A stretch of 64,000 nucleotides of DNA from Corynebacterium mucifaciens (GCF_012396315.1 NZ_JAAXPF010000006.1:1-64000), one strand, 5' to 3'; positions 1 through 8,577 are shown, numbered from the stretch's first letter. Notes: generated from the letters alone by a model not told the origin. Program-made: numbers and translations.

Positions 1-77
1 GCAACCACCGGGACCTCAACAGCCGGAGCCGACGTCAACACCGACGGCACCAACTGAGGCAACTGCGAATCGGTCAT
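1..77 (-). CDS. N-terminal fragment of an unidentified protein, runs off the window
   Basis: An ATG at 75-77 on the minus strand is preceded by a good ribosome binding site (GGAGG, 8 nt spacing). It opens a frame that stays open to the window edge and gives about 25 residues beginning MTDSQLPQLVPSV. The start is rich in Pro, Val and Ser, with no recognisable domain in so short a piece. The short upstream spacing and the inverted repeat at 135-177 would fit a transposase at the end of an insertion sequence, but this is only a guess. The gene body lies outside the window. Confidence 0.5.
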   Translation of the reverse strand, partial: MTDSQLPQLVPSVLTSAPAVEVPVV

Positions 78-134
78 GAACAAAACCTCCTACGGTTCGT
101 CGTTCACAACCACCTTGGCACTAGGGGCTCAGCG

Positions 135-177
135 CGGATTTGTTCATTCCCGGCCCTGGCTAGGGTGAACAAATCCG
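135..177. repeat. 12-bp perfect inverted repeat between two minus-strand genes
   Basis: CGGATTTGTTCA at 135-146 is the exact reverse complement of TGAACAAATCCG at 166-177, separated by 19 nt. It sits just downstream of the monooxygenase stop codon and upstream of the partial gene at the window edge. It could be a factor-independent terminator stem, although no T-run follows. It could also be a regulatory palindrome or an insertion-sequence end. Confidence 0.5.
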
Positions 178-190
178 TGGGCACCAAGTA

Positions 191-1987
191 TCACGCCGTG
201 TGGTGCACCTTGGCGAGCTCATAGACTGGGGTTTCCATCCCCTCGTAGCGGGCCTTAAGCTGCAATGCCATGTAGCGGGAGTAATGGCGAGACTGGTGGA
301 GGTTGCCCCCGTGGAACCAGAGGTTTGGAATCTGGGTGGGCTTCCACATGTTTCGAAGCTCCCCTTCCCAGGGGCCGGGATCCTTGGTGGTTCCCGATCC
401 GAGACCCCAGACTTTGCCCACCGCATCGGCGGCGTCTTTAGACACTAACTTTTCCACCCAGCCGTTCATAGAACCGTATCCGGTCGCGAGGACGATGACG
501 TCGGCTGGCAGAGTTGTGCCGTCCTCAAGCACTACCGCATCCTCCGTCACCTCCCTGATGGTGGTGTTGGAGTGGACTGGGACGCTCCCGTCGATGACCA
601 GCTCCGAGGCGCCGACATTGATGTAATAGCCGGAGCCGCGGCGCAGATACTTGAGGAACATTCCGGATTCGTCGTCGCCGAAGTCGGTGAGGAAGCCCGC
701 GTTGTCTAGGGCTTCGTAGAAGTCACTGTCTTCCTCACGGATGGCGTCGAAGACCTTTTTCTGCTCGCCCGGCAACACCTTGTATGGCCATGAAGCGAAG
801 AGCAGGTCGGCGGTGTCGGTGTCAATGCCAGCTTCGACCGCGTCTTCGGAATACAGGGGACCGAGAACATGCTTCATCAATGAATCTGACTGCACGATGA
901 GTGTGGAGGAGCGCTGCACCATTACCGGGTGAGCGCGATTGTGGTGCAGATCCGCGGCGATATCGTGGGCGGAGTTGTTTGCGCCGAGGATAACCACATT
1001 TTTGCCTGCATCTACCGCACCGCCGCGGTGCTCGGAAGAGTGGCGGATTTCGCCCGCGAAATTCTCCTGCCCCGGCAACTGTGGTTTGTTCGGCACACCC
1101 GACATGCCTGTGGCAAAAACGAGTTGTGTCGGGTGGATAACGCTTTCCGCCCCATCGCGGTTGACGGTGACATCCCACCGGCCTTCCGAATCATTGAACG
1201 ACGCACTAAGAACCTCGGTATTGGTCCAGTAATCCAGATCCATGATGCCTACGTAGTGCTCGAGCCAGTCCCCCATCTTGTCTTTGGGCGTGAAAACCGG
1301 CCAATCGTCAGGGAAGGGCAGATAGGGAAGGTGGTCGTACCAGACCGGATCGTGCAGGCAGAGAGAGTGGTAGCGGCCGCGCCACTGATCACCGGGGTTG
1401 GACTGCTTGTCTACGATGATCGCAGGCACGCCCTGCCGCTTCAGTCTCGCGCCGAGGGCGATACCGCCCTGGCCGCCGCCGATGATGAGGACGTACGGCT
1501 GCTCTGTCACACCGAGCGCTGCCCGGCGTTTCTCTCGCTTGTCCGCCCAATTCTCGAGGTCGAGCTTCGGACCGTGTTGTGCCCCGAGCTCGCGATTGCG
1601 ACCGGTGCGCTCTGGAAAATCCCTCAGTTCGCGGCCAGAAGTAAGGAGAATCCACCCCAGTCCGTTACGTAACCGAAGAACACCCCGCACATTGAAATCC
1701 CGAGTTTGGCCGGTGAACTGCACGCGGGTGACACCCGCCCCTTCGTCCACCTCCTCCGTGATCTCGGTGTTTGCGATGCGGCATGCTGGATGCGTTTCGC
1801 GCACCATTCGGGCGATCTCGCCGCGCCCCTCGGCCGTATGCAGGTTCCAAGTGACGCTGATCAGGTCGCGCCAAAACCCGTCCTCTTCAAACAGCTGAGC
1901 CGCCTGCTCAGCGGCATTGTCAGGATCCTCTGCCCCCGTGGCCGCTTCGAGTTTGTCCAGCCATTCGCGCGCGGTGATTTCAGACAT
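191..1987 (-). CDS. FAD/NAD(P)H-dependent flavin-containing monooxygenase with N-terminal SnoaL-like domain
   Basis: This 598-residue protein has a C-terminal two-dinucleotide-binding flavoprotein fold. The FAD Rossmann motif GGGQGG lies at about residues 170-175, and an ATGMSGVP linker at about 292. A second nucleotide-binding motif, GANNSAHD, lies at about 335, and a final VLATGY motif at about 505. This order is typical of group B monooxygenases that use NADPH and O2 to oxygenate a soft nucleophile or ketone. The first about 130 residues look like an NTF2/SnoaL-type domain, as in several actinobacterial relatives. The start is supported by AAAGGAG 8 nt upstream. No substrate can be inferred. 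The gene is transcribed alone, divergently from the acyl carrier protein gene. Confidence 0.85.
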   Translation of the reverse strand: MSEITAREWLDKLEAATGAEDPDNAAEQAAQLFEEDGFWRDLISVTWNLHTAEGRGEIARMVRETHPACRIANTEITEEVDEGAGVTRVQFTGQTRDFNVRGVLRLRNGLGWILLTSGRELRDFPERTGRNRELGAQHGPKLDLENWADKREKRRAALGVTEQPYVLIIGGGQGGIALGARLKRQGVPAIIVDKQSNPGDQWRGRYHSLCLHDPVWYDHLPYLPFPDDWPVFTPKDKMGDWLEHYVGIMDLDYWTNTEVLSASFNDSEGRWDVTVNRDGAESVIHPTQLVFATGMSGVPNKPQLPGQENFAGEIRHSSEHRGGAVDAGKNVVILGANNSAHDIAADLHHNRAHPVMVQRSSTLIVQSDSLMKHVLGPLYSEDAVEAGIDTDTADLLFASWPYKVLPGEQKKVFDAIREEDSDFYEALDNAGFLTDFGDDESGMFLKYLRRGSGYYINVGASELVIDGSVPVHSNTTIREVTEDAVVLEDGTTLPADVIVLATGYGSMNGWVEKLVSKDAADAVGKVWGLGSGTTKDPGPWEGELRNMWKPTQIPNLWFHGGNLHQSRHYSRYMALQLKARYEGMETPVYELAKVHHTA

Positions 1988-2021
1988 GTCGTCGGCTCCT
2001 TTCTCGATTATTGTGCTCTAC

Positions 2022-2061
2022 AACACACTTACAAACTATATGTGTTTTAGATCGCTGATCT
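2022..2061. promoter_or_regulatory. Paired palindromes in the divergent monooxygenase/ACP promoter region
   Basis: AACACA (2022-2027) and TGTGTT (2041-2046) form an inverted repeat with a 13-nt AT-rich spacer. AGATC-GCT-GATCT (2049-2061) is a second short perfect palindrome. Both lie between the divergent start codons at 1987 and 2147, where a local regulator would bind. No regulator gene is adjacent, so the assignment is only positional. Confidence 0.3.
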
Positions 2062-2146
2062 GTACAAAATGGTCGTCTCGATTTCATGACTTTCGCTCGC
2101 CGCGCTTTCGCGCCTGCGCCGCGCTGGATGGGCTTATCATTGCGGC

Positions 2147-2434
2147 ATGGAACTTTCGCAACGGCTGGACTTGGGTGCCCTCGACCTCGCCGACGACACC
2201 GACGCTGCCGAGGCCCGGGACACGTTCACGCGCCTCGCGGAGCTCGTGGAGGAGGTCGCAGGCGTTGAAATCGCGCCTGAAACGGGGTTGGGTGAGAGCG
2301 GGGTTTCGTCGTTAGACCGCATCGAGCTCGCGGTGCGCATCGAGGACGCGTTCGGAGTGCCTATCGACGAGCACGTGTACGCCTCCTGCCCCACCGCCCA
2401 AGACCTCGCCAAATATGTGGAGGAGCACCAATGA
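2147..2434 (+). CDS. Acyl carrier protein-like protein
   Basis: This 95-residue protein has the helical pattern of acyl carrier proteins. The attachment region reads GESGVSSLDRIELAVRIED, so the candidate phosphopantetheine serine is Ser55 followed by Leu. The usual Asp before it (DSL) is replaced by Ser (SSL). The start is supported as leaderless: TATCAT at 2135-2140 is followed by 6 nt and then ATG. Its stop overlaps the start of the HAD hydrolase by 4 bp (ATGA), so the two are translationally coupled. Whether it carries a fatty or other acyl group is unknown. Confidence 0.8.
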   Translation: MELSQRLDLGALDLADDTDAAEARDTFTRLAELVEEVAGVEIAPETGLGESGVSSLDRIELAVRIEDAFGVPIDEHVYASCPTAQDLAKYVEEHQ

Positions 2435-3231
2435 TTTCGTACCTGACCGACATGGACGGCGTCCTGCACCGCGAGGGCGACGTCATTCCCGGCGCCCAGG
2501 AGTTTATTAGCGCGCTGCGCCGTGAGGACATCGAGTTCATGGTGCTGACCAACAACTCGATGCGGACACCGCGCGACCTGTCCGCGAAGCTGCAGCGCAT
2601 GGGCCTGGATATCGAGCCGGAGCGCATCTGGACCTCCGCCACGGCGACGGCGAAGTTCCTCTCGCAGCAGGCCGGCGTGGCCTCGGCGTACGTCATCGGG
2701 GAGGCAGGTCTGACGACGGCGCTGCACGAGATCGGCTGGATCCTCACCGACGCGGACCCCGACTTTGTGGTGCTGGGCGAAACCCGCACGTACTCGTTTG
2801 AGGCGCTGACCACCGCGTCGAACTTAATCCGGAACGGTTCGCGCTTCATCGCGACCAACCCCGACCTGACTGGGCCTGGCCCGGCTGGCGTTGTGCCTGC
2901 AACTGGGTCCGTGGCGGCCATGATGACCGCGGTGACCGGGATGGAGCCCTACTACGTGGGCAAGCCGAACCCGGTGATGATGCGCTCGGCGCTGAACAAC
3001 ATCGGCGCGCACTCCGAGAACACGGTGATGATCGGCGACCGCATGGACACCGACGTCAAGGCTGGCCTCGAGGCGGGCCTGCGCACCATCCTGGTGCGCA
3101 CCGGGATTTCCGACGACGCGGAGATTTCCCGCTACCCCTTCCGCCCCACGTCCGTGGTCGAGTCGGTGGCCGATCTGGTGGAGCACATCCGCGACCCGTT
3201 CGGTGACGGGTTCTACGCGGACGAGGAGTAA
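2431..3231 (+). CDS. HAD-IIA family hydrolase (NagD-like phosphatase)
   Basis: This 266-residue protein shows all four HAD motifs. DMDG with Asp7/Asp9 is at the N-terminus, LTNNS (motif II) at about residue 38, the Lys of GKPNPVMM (motif III) at about 181, and GDRMDTDVKAG (motif IV) at about 200. The cap placement matches subclass IIA, the NagD/p-nitrophenyl phosphatase type, which dephosphorylates small phosphoesters. It is coupled to the preceding acyl carrier protein by an ATGA overlap. That suggests a joint function, perhaps removing phosphate from a carrier-linked or pantetheine-type substrate, but this is inference. Confidence 0.85.
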   Translation: MISYLTDMDGVLHREGDVIPGAQEFISALRREDIEFMVLTNNSMRTPRDLSAKLQRMGLDIEPERIWTSATATAKFLSQQAGVASAYVIGEAGLTTALHEIGWILTDADPDFVVLGETRTYSFEALTTASNLIRNGSRFIATNPDLTGPGPAGVVPATGSVAAMMTAVTGMEPYYVGKPNPVMMRSALNNIGAHSENTVMIGDRMDTDVKAGLEAGLRTILVRTGISDDAEISRYPFRPTSVVESVADLVEHIRDPFGDGFYADEE

Positions 3232-3253
3232 GACCGGCCAACAGAAGAGCAAC

Positions 3254-3285
3254 GGCCCGGGGCGTCGAGATGACGCACCCGGGCC
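3254..3285. terminator. Strong hairpin between convergent HAD hydrolase and aldehyde dehydrogenase
   Basis: GGCCCGGG (3254-3261) pairs perfectly with CCCGGGCC (3278-3285), and an inner CGTC/GACG stem extends it. It lies between two genes whose 3' ends face each other, so it probably terminates both. There is no long T-run directly at the stem on either side. Confidence 0.65.
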
Positions 3286-3303
3286 GAAGCTTTGCAGAGG
3301 TTT

Positions 3304-4698
3304 TTACACCTGGGAGTCAGAGCCAGCGACGTAGAAGCGCTGCTTGTTCACAAACTCGTCCATGCCCAGCGGGCCGAGCTCGCGGCCCAGGCCGGACGCC
3401 TTCACGCCGCCGAACGGCAGCTCGGCGCCGCGGGCCTGCGGGATGTTGACGTGGATCATGCCGGTGTCGATCTTGGCCGCGACCTTCTTGGCGCGCTCCT
3501 CGTCCTCGGACATCACGGCGCCGCCGAGGCCGTAACGGGAGTCGTTGGCAACCTTGATTGCCTCCTCCTCGGAGGAGACCTTGTACACCTCAGCCACGGG
3601 GCCGAAGAACTCCTCGTAGTAGGAGTCGGAGCCCACCGGGATATCGGTGATCACGGCCGGGGTGATGTAGGCGCCCTTGCCGGTCACCTCGCCGCCGACG
3701 CGCAGGTTCGCGCCCTCATCCACGGCTAGACGCAGCTGCTGTGCCAGCAGTTCCGCGGCGTCGCGGGAGGACAGCGGGTAGAACTCGTTGCCCTCGCCCG
3801 GGTTCAGCGGGTCGCCTTCGGTGTAGGAGGAGGCAATGTCAACCAGCGCCTGTACGAACTCGTCGTAGATGTCTTCCATGACGATCATGCGCTTGTTGGA
3901 AGTGCAGGCCTGACCAACGTTGCTAATGCGCTTGTTCCACGCCGTCTCGGCTGCCGCCTTCACGTCGGAGGAGTCCAGCACGACGTAGGCGTCGGTGCCG
4001 CCGAGCTCGAGCACGCACTTCTTCAGGGCCTCGCCAGCCTGGGAAGCAATGGCGCGGCCCGCACGCTCGGAGCCGGTGAGGGACACACCCTGCACGCGGT
4101 TGTCCTTGATCATGGTGGAGATCTGCGAGTGCTGCGCGTACACGTTGGTGTACAGGCCCTTCGGTGCGCCAGCCTGGTCGAAGATCTTCTCAATCGCCTC
4201 GGCAGAACGGGGGCAGATCTCCGCGTGCTTGACCATTACTACGTTGCCGGCCATCAGTGCCGGCGCCGCGAAGCGGGCGACCTGGTAGTACGGGAAGTTC
4301 CACGGCATAATGCCCACGATCACGCCGAGGGGAACCTTGCGCATCACGGAGGTGCCGCCACGCTTGTTCGGGATTTCCTCGTCGGCACCGAACTCTGCGC
4401 CGTTGTCGGCGTAGTAGTTGAAGATCTCGACGACGTCGTCGATCTCACCGTCGCCCTCCTTAACGGACTTACCCATCTCCTCGGCGATAATGCGGGAAAG
4501 TTCGTCCCTTTGGTCGTCGAAAAGCGAGGCGACCTTGCGCAGCACCTCTGCGCGCTCCTCGAAGCTCTTCTCCCGCCACTGCTTAAAGGTGTCGTCGGCG
4601 GTGGTCAGCGCCTGCTCGAGCTCGTCGTCGGTGATGAAGTCGTAGGACTGGGCGATTTCGTTGGTCTTTGGGTTTTGTACTCGGTACTTAGTAGACAT
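3304..4698 (-). CDS. gabD: NAD(P)-dependent aldehyde dehydrogenase, succinate-semialdehyde dehydrogenase type
   Basis: This 464-residue enzyme belongs to the aldehyde dehydrogenase superfamily. The cofactor region includes MPWNFPYYQ, the general-base segment is LELGGTDA, and the catalytic cysteine lies in GQACTSNKR at about residue 265. Length and sequence resemble the short succinate-semialdehyde dehydrogenases that oxidise the aldehyde to succinate in GABA or glutamate breakdown. The start at 4698 is chosen over an in-frame ATG three codons earlier because a perfect TATAAT box (4711-4706) ends 7 nt upstream, making the message leaderless. No GABA transaminase lies nearby, so the physiological substrate is unproven. 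Confidence 0.85.
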   Translation of the reverse strand: MSTKYRVQNPKTNEIAQSYDFITDDELEQALTTADDTFKQWREKSFEERAEVLRKVASLFDDQRDELSRIIAEEMGKSVKEGDGEIDDVVEIFNYYADNGAEFGADEEIPNKRGGTSVMRKVPLGVIVGIMPWNFPYYQVARFAAPALMAGNVVMVKHAEICPRSAEAIEKIFDQAGAPKGLYTNVYAQHSQISTMIKDNRVQGVSLTGSERAGRAIASQAGEALKKCVLELGGTDAYVVLDSSDVKAAAETAWNKRISNVGQACTSNKRMIVMEDIYDEFVQALVDIASSYTEGDPLNPGEGNEFYPLSSRDAAELLAQQLRLAVDEGANLRVGGEVTGKGAYITPAVITDIPVGSDSYYEEFFGPVAEVYKVSSEEEAIKVANDSRYGLGGAVMSEDEERAKKVAAKIDTGMIHVNIPQARGAELPFGGVKASGLGRELGPLGMDEFVNKQRFYVAGSDSQV

Positions 4699-5011
4699 GT
4701 ACGCCATTATACGACCGCGCGGTGATGCCCGCCACGAAATTCTCCTCGCGGGCTAGCTGCTCGATCGCGTGCGCAAACTCCGCGATCTCGCCTTCGGTTG
4801 CGCGGATCGACTCGGTGCATGAGTACGTGCGGTCCGGGTGGCGCTGCCAGCGGGTGAACCAGACCTCGCCCGGCTCACCTTCGGGCAGCAGGAGCATAAG
4901 CTTCTCGACGCTCCGTCGCACCCGCCCCGGCATCCCCTCAATGCGGAGCGTCCACGCGAGTCGGTTGCGCGTGGCGCGGCAGGTGCGGGGCGCGGCCAGT
5001 GTTGTCGTCAT
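4688..5011 (-). CDS. Hypothetical protein of 107 residues
   Basis: The frame encodes 107 residues from an ATG preceded by AGAAGG (about 10 nt spacing), beginning MTTTLAAPRTC and ending NGVHVY. It overlaps the aldehyde dehydrogenase start by 11 bp on the same strand. The middle contains an RIEGMPGRVRR segment and a hydrophobic LMLLLP stretch, and the C-terminal half is acidic and helical. There is no known domain or signal peptide. A longer in-frame start at 5071 adds only a basic tail and lacks a ribosome site. Confidence 0.5.
   Translation of the reverse strand: MTTTLAAPRTCRATRNRLAWTLRIEGMPGRVRRSVEKLMLLLPEGEPGEVWFTRWQRHPDRTYSCTESIRATEGEIAEFAHAIEQLAREENFVAGITARSYNGVHVY
4706..4711 (-). promoter_or_regulatory. 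Perfect -10 box of a leaderless aldehyde dehydrogenase transcript
   Basis: TATAAT on the minus strand is followed by GGCGTAC and then ATG at 4698. The upstream in-frame ATG overlaps the -10 box and therefore cannot be on the transcript. A weak TGGCGG lies at -35 distance. Confidence 0.7.
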
Positions 5012-5275
5012 AGGTGGGGACCCTTCTTGCGGGCGCCTACTGCGACGGCGCGCCCGCATTGGTAGCGGCACACTCCTGCCCCGGTGACTAAGCGGGATTG
5101 TCGCGACGGGTGACTAGTCCGCGCGACGGAGTGTGAGACGAGAGGTTCGTCTTCCCCAACGGCCTCTGATTTCTCTCGGCCGATATTGCTTCACACGAGT
5201 TGACTCGGGCAACCCTCAACCGCTGCTTGATCCCCCTATTTACTCGAGCTGTGGTTGAGGTTGAGGCGGCCCCGC

Positions 5276-6193
5276 CTAGAGCAACCGCACCGCCAGCACG
5301 CCCAGGAAGATGACCACGAGCCCAAATAACCGCATGGCGGTCAACGGATTCTTCCGCGCACCGAACGCCCCGCGCGCCTCCAGCGCCTGACCCGCCGCGA
5401 TAGTGCCGGCGTTGAACGCGATCACTGTGGTGGCGGTGCCCAGCAGCGGCGCCAGCGTCGCGCCCGAGATGACGAACGTGGCGCCGACGAGGCCGCCGAC
5501 CCACATCCACCACGGCCCCGGCTCGGGCTTTCGTGCGAGCTGGCGGGGGCTACTCACCAGCGCCGCCACCAGCAAGAGCAGCGCACCGACGGCGAGGTTG
5601 ATCTCACCTGCGTGCAGCGACGACCCGGCGATAGTGCCCAGGTACCCGTTTACCGCTGTCTGAACCGCCGAGCCCACGCCAACCAGCACGCCCAGCGCAC
5701 GGAACAGCCACAGCTCCACCCCGGCGGCGTCGCCCTCCACCGCGGGCCGCTTCCCTGCGCGCAGCACCACCACGATGCCGGCCAGCACCACTACGGCGCC
5801 GAGCACCCGCATCCACGACACCGGCAGCACCGGCGCGCCGAACAGACCGAACCTGTCGATGCACAGCCCCATCATCACCTGGCCCAAAATCGGCAGCACC
5901 ACGGTCTGCACGGCGCCGAGCCGGGGAAACAGCACGATGTTGCCCAGCACGAAGCACACCCCCATCGCGCCGCCGAGCCACACCCACCACGGCGCAGAGA
6001 CCCCGTCCGCGAATTGCGGCACGGGGTTACCCCGCAGCGCGGTCGTGGCGAGTATCGCTACCAACAGCGCCACCGTAAACGAGACCAGCGCGGGCACCAC
6101 AGGCTTGTTGCCCACGCTCAAGCGCAGGCGGGAGTTCGCCGCGGTCTGGATCGGAATCAGCCCGCCCACCGCGAGCGCCACGAGCAACAACAT
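5276..6193 (-). CDS. DMT-family transporter with duplicated DUF606 (YdcZ) domains
   Basis: This 305-residue, strongly hydrophobic protein has about ten predicted membrane segments and an internal duplication. PWWVWLGGAMG at about residue 68 is repeated as PWWMWVGGLVG at about 226. Each is followed by a related helix pair that ends with a short FGLFGAP / FGARKNP turn. The duplicated PWWxWxGG signature marks the DUF606/YdcZ branch of the drug/metabolite transporter superfamily. Substrate is unknown. The gene stands alone, with the neighbouring promoter region of a plus-strand gene upstream. Confidence 0.8.
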   Translation of the reverse strand: MLLLVALAVGGLIPIQTAANSRLRLSVGNKPVVPALVSFTVALLVAILATTALRGNPVPQFADGVSAPWWVWLGGAMGVCFVLGNIVLFPRLGAVQTVVLPILGQVMMGLCIDRFGLFGAPVLPVSWMRVLGAVVVLAGIVVVLRAGKRPAVEGDAAGVELWLFRALGVLVGVGSAVQTAVNGYLGTIAGSSLHAGEINLAVGALLLLVAALVSSPRQLARKPEPGPWWMWVGGLVGATFVISGATLAPLLGTATTVIAFNAGTIAAGQALEARGAFGARKNPLTAMRLFGLVVIFLGVLAVRLL

Positions 6194-6282
6194 GGGGCGA
6201 TTTTCTCACGACGGGAACTTCGCCACTGCCCCGGCTACACTCCGTAAGCGCACTGGGGGGGATGTACATAGGGGGAATTCTC

Positions 6283-6819
6283 GTGAACGCAACCATGCTC
6301 GGGGCGGCCGGCTCGCTCGCAGCCTTTGCCGGGACGATTCTGGCGATGAACCACGGCACGAGGCTGGCCGGCATAGTGCTGCTTAGCGTTGCCCTCACGC
6401 TGGGCGCGGTCGGTCTCGCGCTCCGCATCCGGCCGCGTAGGGGTCCGGCGCTGGCCGCCGCACTCGCGCTCGCCGGCCTCGGCTTCACCTCCATCCCGGC
6501 GGTGCAAACGCAGCTCGCAGCGATAGAGGCGCACGAATACACCGAGGAGCAGTTCAAGCAGGTGCAGAGGAGCGCCCAGCACTATGGACGGCTGGGCAGG
6601 CAGCTGGCTGCGGCCGAAGGGACGTCGATAAGCAATCCGCTCCCGCCCGGTTCCACGGTGAAATTGGACGGCTGGGAGATTACGGTGCGTTCGCCGACGG
6701 ATATCCGGGCCACGCACGACGGCGCCGCGCCCGAGCAGCCCTACGAGCTCACCCAGAAAGGCGAGGTCATGGAGGTCAAAGTCGGCGACCAAACCCGCTA
6801 CATCGAGTTAGCTACCTAA
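6283..6819 (+). CDS. Hypothetical membrane protein of 178 residues
   Basis: From a GTG at 6283 with AGGGGG 7 nt upstream, the frame encodes 178 residues. There are three hydrophobic segments in the first about 75 residues, then a soluble domain that may be outside the membrane. An ATG at 6262 is in frame but has no properly spaced ribosome site. A TACACT box upstream (about 6236-6241) may be its -10. The last 8 bp overlap the convergent TRIC-family gene. No family is recognised. Confidence 0.65.
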   Translation: MNATMLGAAGSLAAFAGTILAMNHGTRLAGIVLLSVALTLGAVGLALRIRPRRGPALAAALALAGLGFTSIPAVQTQLAAIEAHEYTEEQFKQVQRSAQHYGRLGRQLAAAEGTSISNPLPPGSTVKLDGWEITVRSPTDIRATHDGAAPEQPYELTQKGEVMEVKVGDQTRYIELAT

Positions 6820-7651
6820 GGCCGTACGCGCGGTACAGTGCGGCGACGAACTCGTCGTGGGTGACCTCGCCGTCGATGGCCGCTAGCTCGTCCCGCACGT
6901 CCTTACGCGTCGGCGCGGAGACCATGGTGGTTGCGGTCTCGTCCCCGGAAGCAACGGGCGGGAGCTTCTCGCCCACCTTGCGCTTCACGCGCGTGAAGTA
7001 GCTGTCCACGGGCGCAAGCGCCTCCGCACCCGGCACCGACCAATGCAGCCAGTGTGCCGCCACCCCGAGCGAGATGCCGAGCAGCGCCGACACCGCCAGC
7101 CCCGCCGACTCCCAGCCGACGTCGTAAAAGAGCTGCACGCTTATCGACGCCACTATCGCCGGGACCACGTACCACTGGCGGTCCACGAGAATGGACGGAA
7201 TCTGTCCAATCATGATCTCGCGGATGACCATCCCACCCGTGGCGGTGAGCACGCCCATGAGGATGCACCCGAACCAGGTCACGTTCGCGTGCAGTGCCGT
7301 GACCGTGCCGGTGACCGCCCACACGCCGACGATGACCATGTCACCATGGAAACGGAACAGCTCCCAGGCGCGGCCCTCCAGCGGAAGGGCGAAAGCGACC
7401 AGGGAGCCAACAAGCGCGGTGCCGATGTACCACGGGTTCTGCAGCGCCGCGGCCGGGGTGGAGCCGATAAGCGCGTCGCGGATCATGCCACCCGCCATGC
7501 CGGAAATGATGGAGATGAGCATGAACCCGACGGCGTCGAAACGCATGCGCCTGGCCACCAGCCCTCCCATCAGCGCGTTGAGGAATACCCCGATGAGGTC
7601 GAGCACAGCGAAGGAGAAACCGACGGCGGTGAACACGTTGTCGAAGTACAT
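6812..7651 (-). CDS. TRIC-family cation channel protein (YadS/UPF0126), copy 2
   Basis: This 279-residue protein carries two UPF0126 repeats, each with three membrane segments and a Gly-rich kink: GGMIRDALIG at about residue 55 and GGMVIREIMIG at about 142. These repeats build bacterial TRIC-like trimeric potassium/cation channels. A charged C-terminal tail of about 70 residues ends with a helical VTHDEFVAALYRAYG segment. The start at 7651 is preferred because TACGAT (7664-7659) ends 7 nt upstream. It follows a paralogue directly, in tandem. Confidence 0.8.
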   Translation of the reverse strand: MYFDNVFTAVGFSFAVLDLIGVFLNALMGGLVARRMRFDAVGFMLISIISGMAGGMIRDALIGSTPAAALQNPWYIGTALVGSLVAFALPLEGRAWELFRFHGDMVIVGVWAVTGTVTALHANVTWFGCILMGVLTATGGMVIREIMIGQIPSILVDRQWYVVPAIVASISVQLFYDVGWESAGLAVSALLGISLGVAAHWLHWSVPGAEALAPVDSYFTRVKRKVGEKLPPVASGDETATTMVSAPTRKDVRDELAAIDGEVTHDEFVAALYRAYGLR

Positions 7652-7681
7652 GCGCGCCATCGTAGGGGGTTGAAACCCGGG

Positions 7682-8497
7682 CTAGGTCTTGGTTTCGGTG
7701 CGCTCCTGGACCTCGTTTTGCAGCATGATGCGCAGGGCTTTGATCAGCTCCTGGTCGGATGCGCCCTCCAACGCACGTGTGACGTCTTCGCCGGATTGTT
7801 CAGGGTGCTTCGAATCGGTGGACACGCCGAGGGCGTCGCCGATCTTTTGCTCCAGCGGGCGCTCGGTGTGCCTTGTTTGGAAAAACGCGATGCGGTCGCC
7901 GCCGTAGTAGACCGCGATGGCGAAGATCGGGGCAGCGATCGCCGCTGCCAGCATACCCTCGCGCACGAGGTCGAAGTGGTTCATCACGAGCAGAATCGCC
8001 GAGGAGATGATGGCCGGGAAGACCGTCATTTTTTGGGAGGTGAAGAGGGACGGAACGCGCCGTAAGACAATGTCCCTCGCGAGCGTGCCGCCGGTTGCGG
8101 TGATCACGGCGAGCAGCAGGCACGGCACCCAGTTGAGGTCCGCGAGCAGACCCTTGAGCGTGCCCGCGACCGCCCAGACACCGATCGTGACCACATCCGC
8201 GTAGAAGCGGAAGCGCTCCCACAGCCTGCCGTGGAGATTCACGGTGTACGCAATCGCCGCGCCTACCGTGGCGGTGATGAGGTACCCCGGATTGGTCAGC
8301 GCGGCGGCGGGCCCGTCGTTGAGAATCGCGTCGCGCATGAAGCCGCCGCTCAGCGATGAGATGTACGCGATGAAGGCGAACCCGACGATGTCAAAGTTCA
8401 TCCGTTTCGCCACAGTGCCGCCGACGGTGGCGGCCAACAGCACGCCCGTGTACTCGAGGACGAAGTACAGGTTGCCTACGGTGTCCGAAGTCTCCAT
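7682..8497 (-). CDS. TRIC-family cation channel protein (YadS/UPF0126), copy 1
   Basis: This 271-residue paralogue of the next gene has the same two-repeat architecture. GGFMRDAIL is at about residue 52 and GGTLARDIVLR at about 141. A hydrophilic C-terminal tail with EQSGEDVTRAL follows, ending in a helix. TAGCCT (8511-8506) lies 8 nt before the ATG, consistent with a leaderless transcript. About 30 bp separate the two copies, so they are probably co-transcribed. Divergence between the copies is high enough to suggest an old duplication and possibly heteromeric or differently gated channels. Confidence 0.8.
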   Translation of the reverse strand: METSDTVGNLYFVLEYTGVLLAATVGGTVAKRMNFDIVGFAFIAYISSLSGGFMRDAILNDGPAAALTNPGYLITATVGAAIAYTVNLHGRLWERFRFYADVVTIGVWAVAGTLKGLLADLNWVPCLLLAVITATGGTLARDIVLRRVPSLFTSQKMTVFPAIISSAILLVMNHFDLVREGMLAAAIAAPIFAIAVYYGGDRIAFFQTRHTERPLEQKIGDALGVSTDSKHPEQSGEDVTRALEGASDQELIKALRIMLQNEVQERTETKT

Positions 8498-8577
8498 GAG
8501 CGCTAAGGCTAGCCCGCCGGTCTAGTCCACGCCCGCGCTAGTGGGGCGGGTCCGGGCGAGCATCTCCCGGGCGCGCC

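Noticed and set aside
929-1672. A 247-codon plus-strand frame opposite the monooxygenase
   Set aside because: It is antisense to a well-supported gene, lacks a ribosome site and shows no domain. It is a G+C shadow.
5214-5260. Inverted repeat CCTCAACC/GGTTGAGG downstream of the DUF606 transporter
   Set aside because: The arms are only 8 bp with a loop of over 30 nt and no T-run, so it is too weak to call a terminator or operator.
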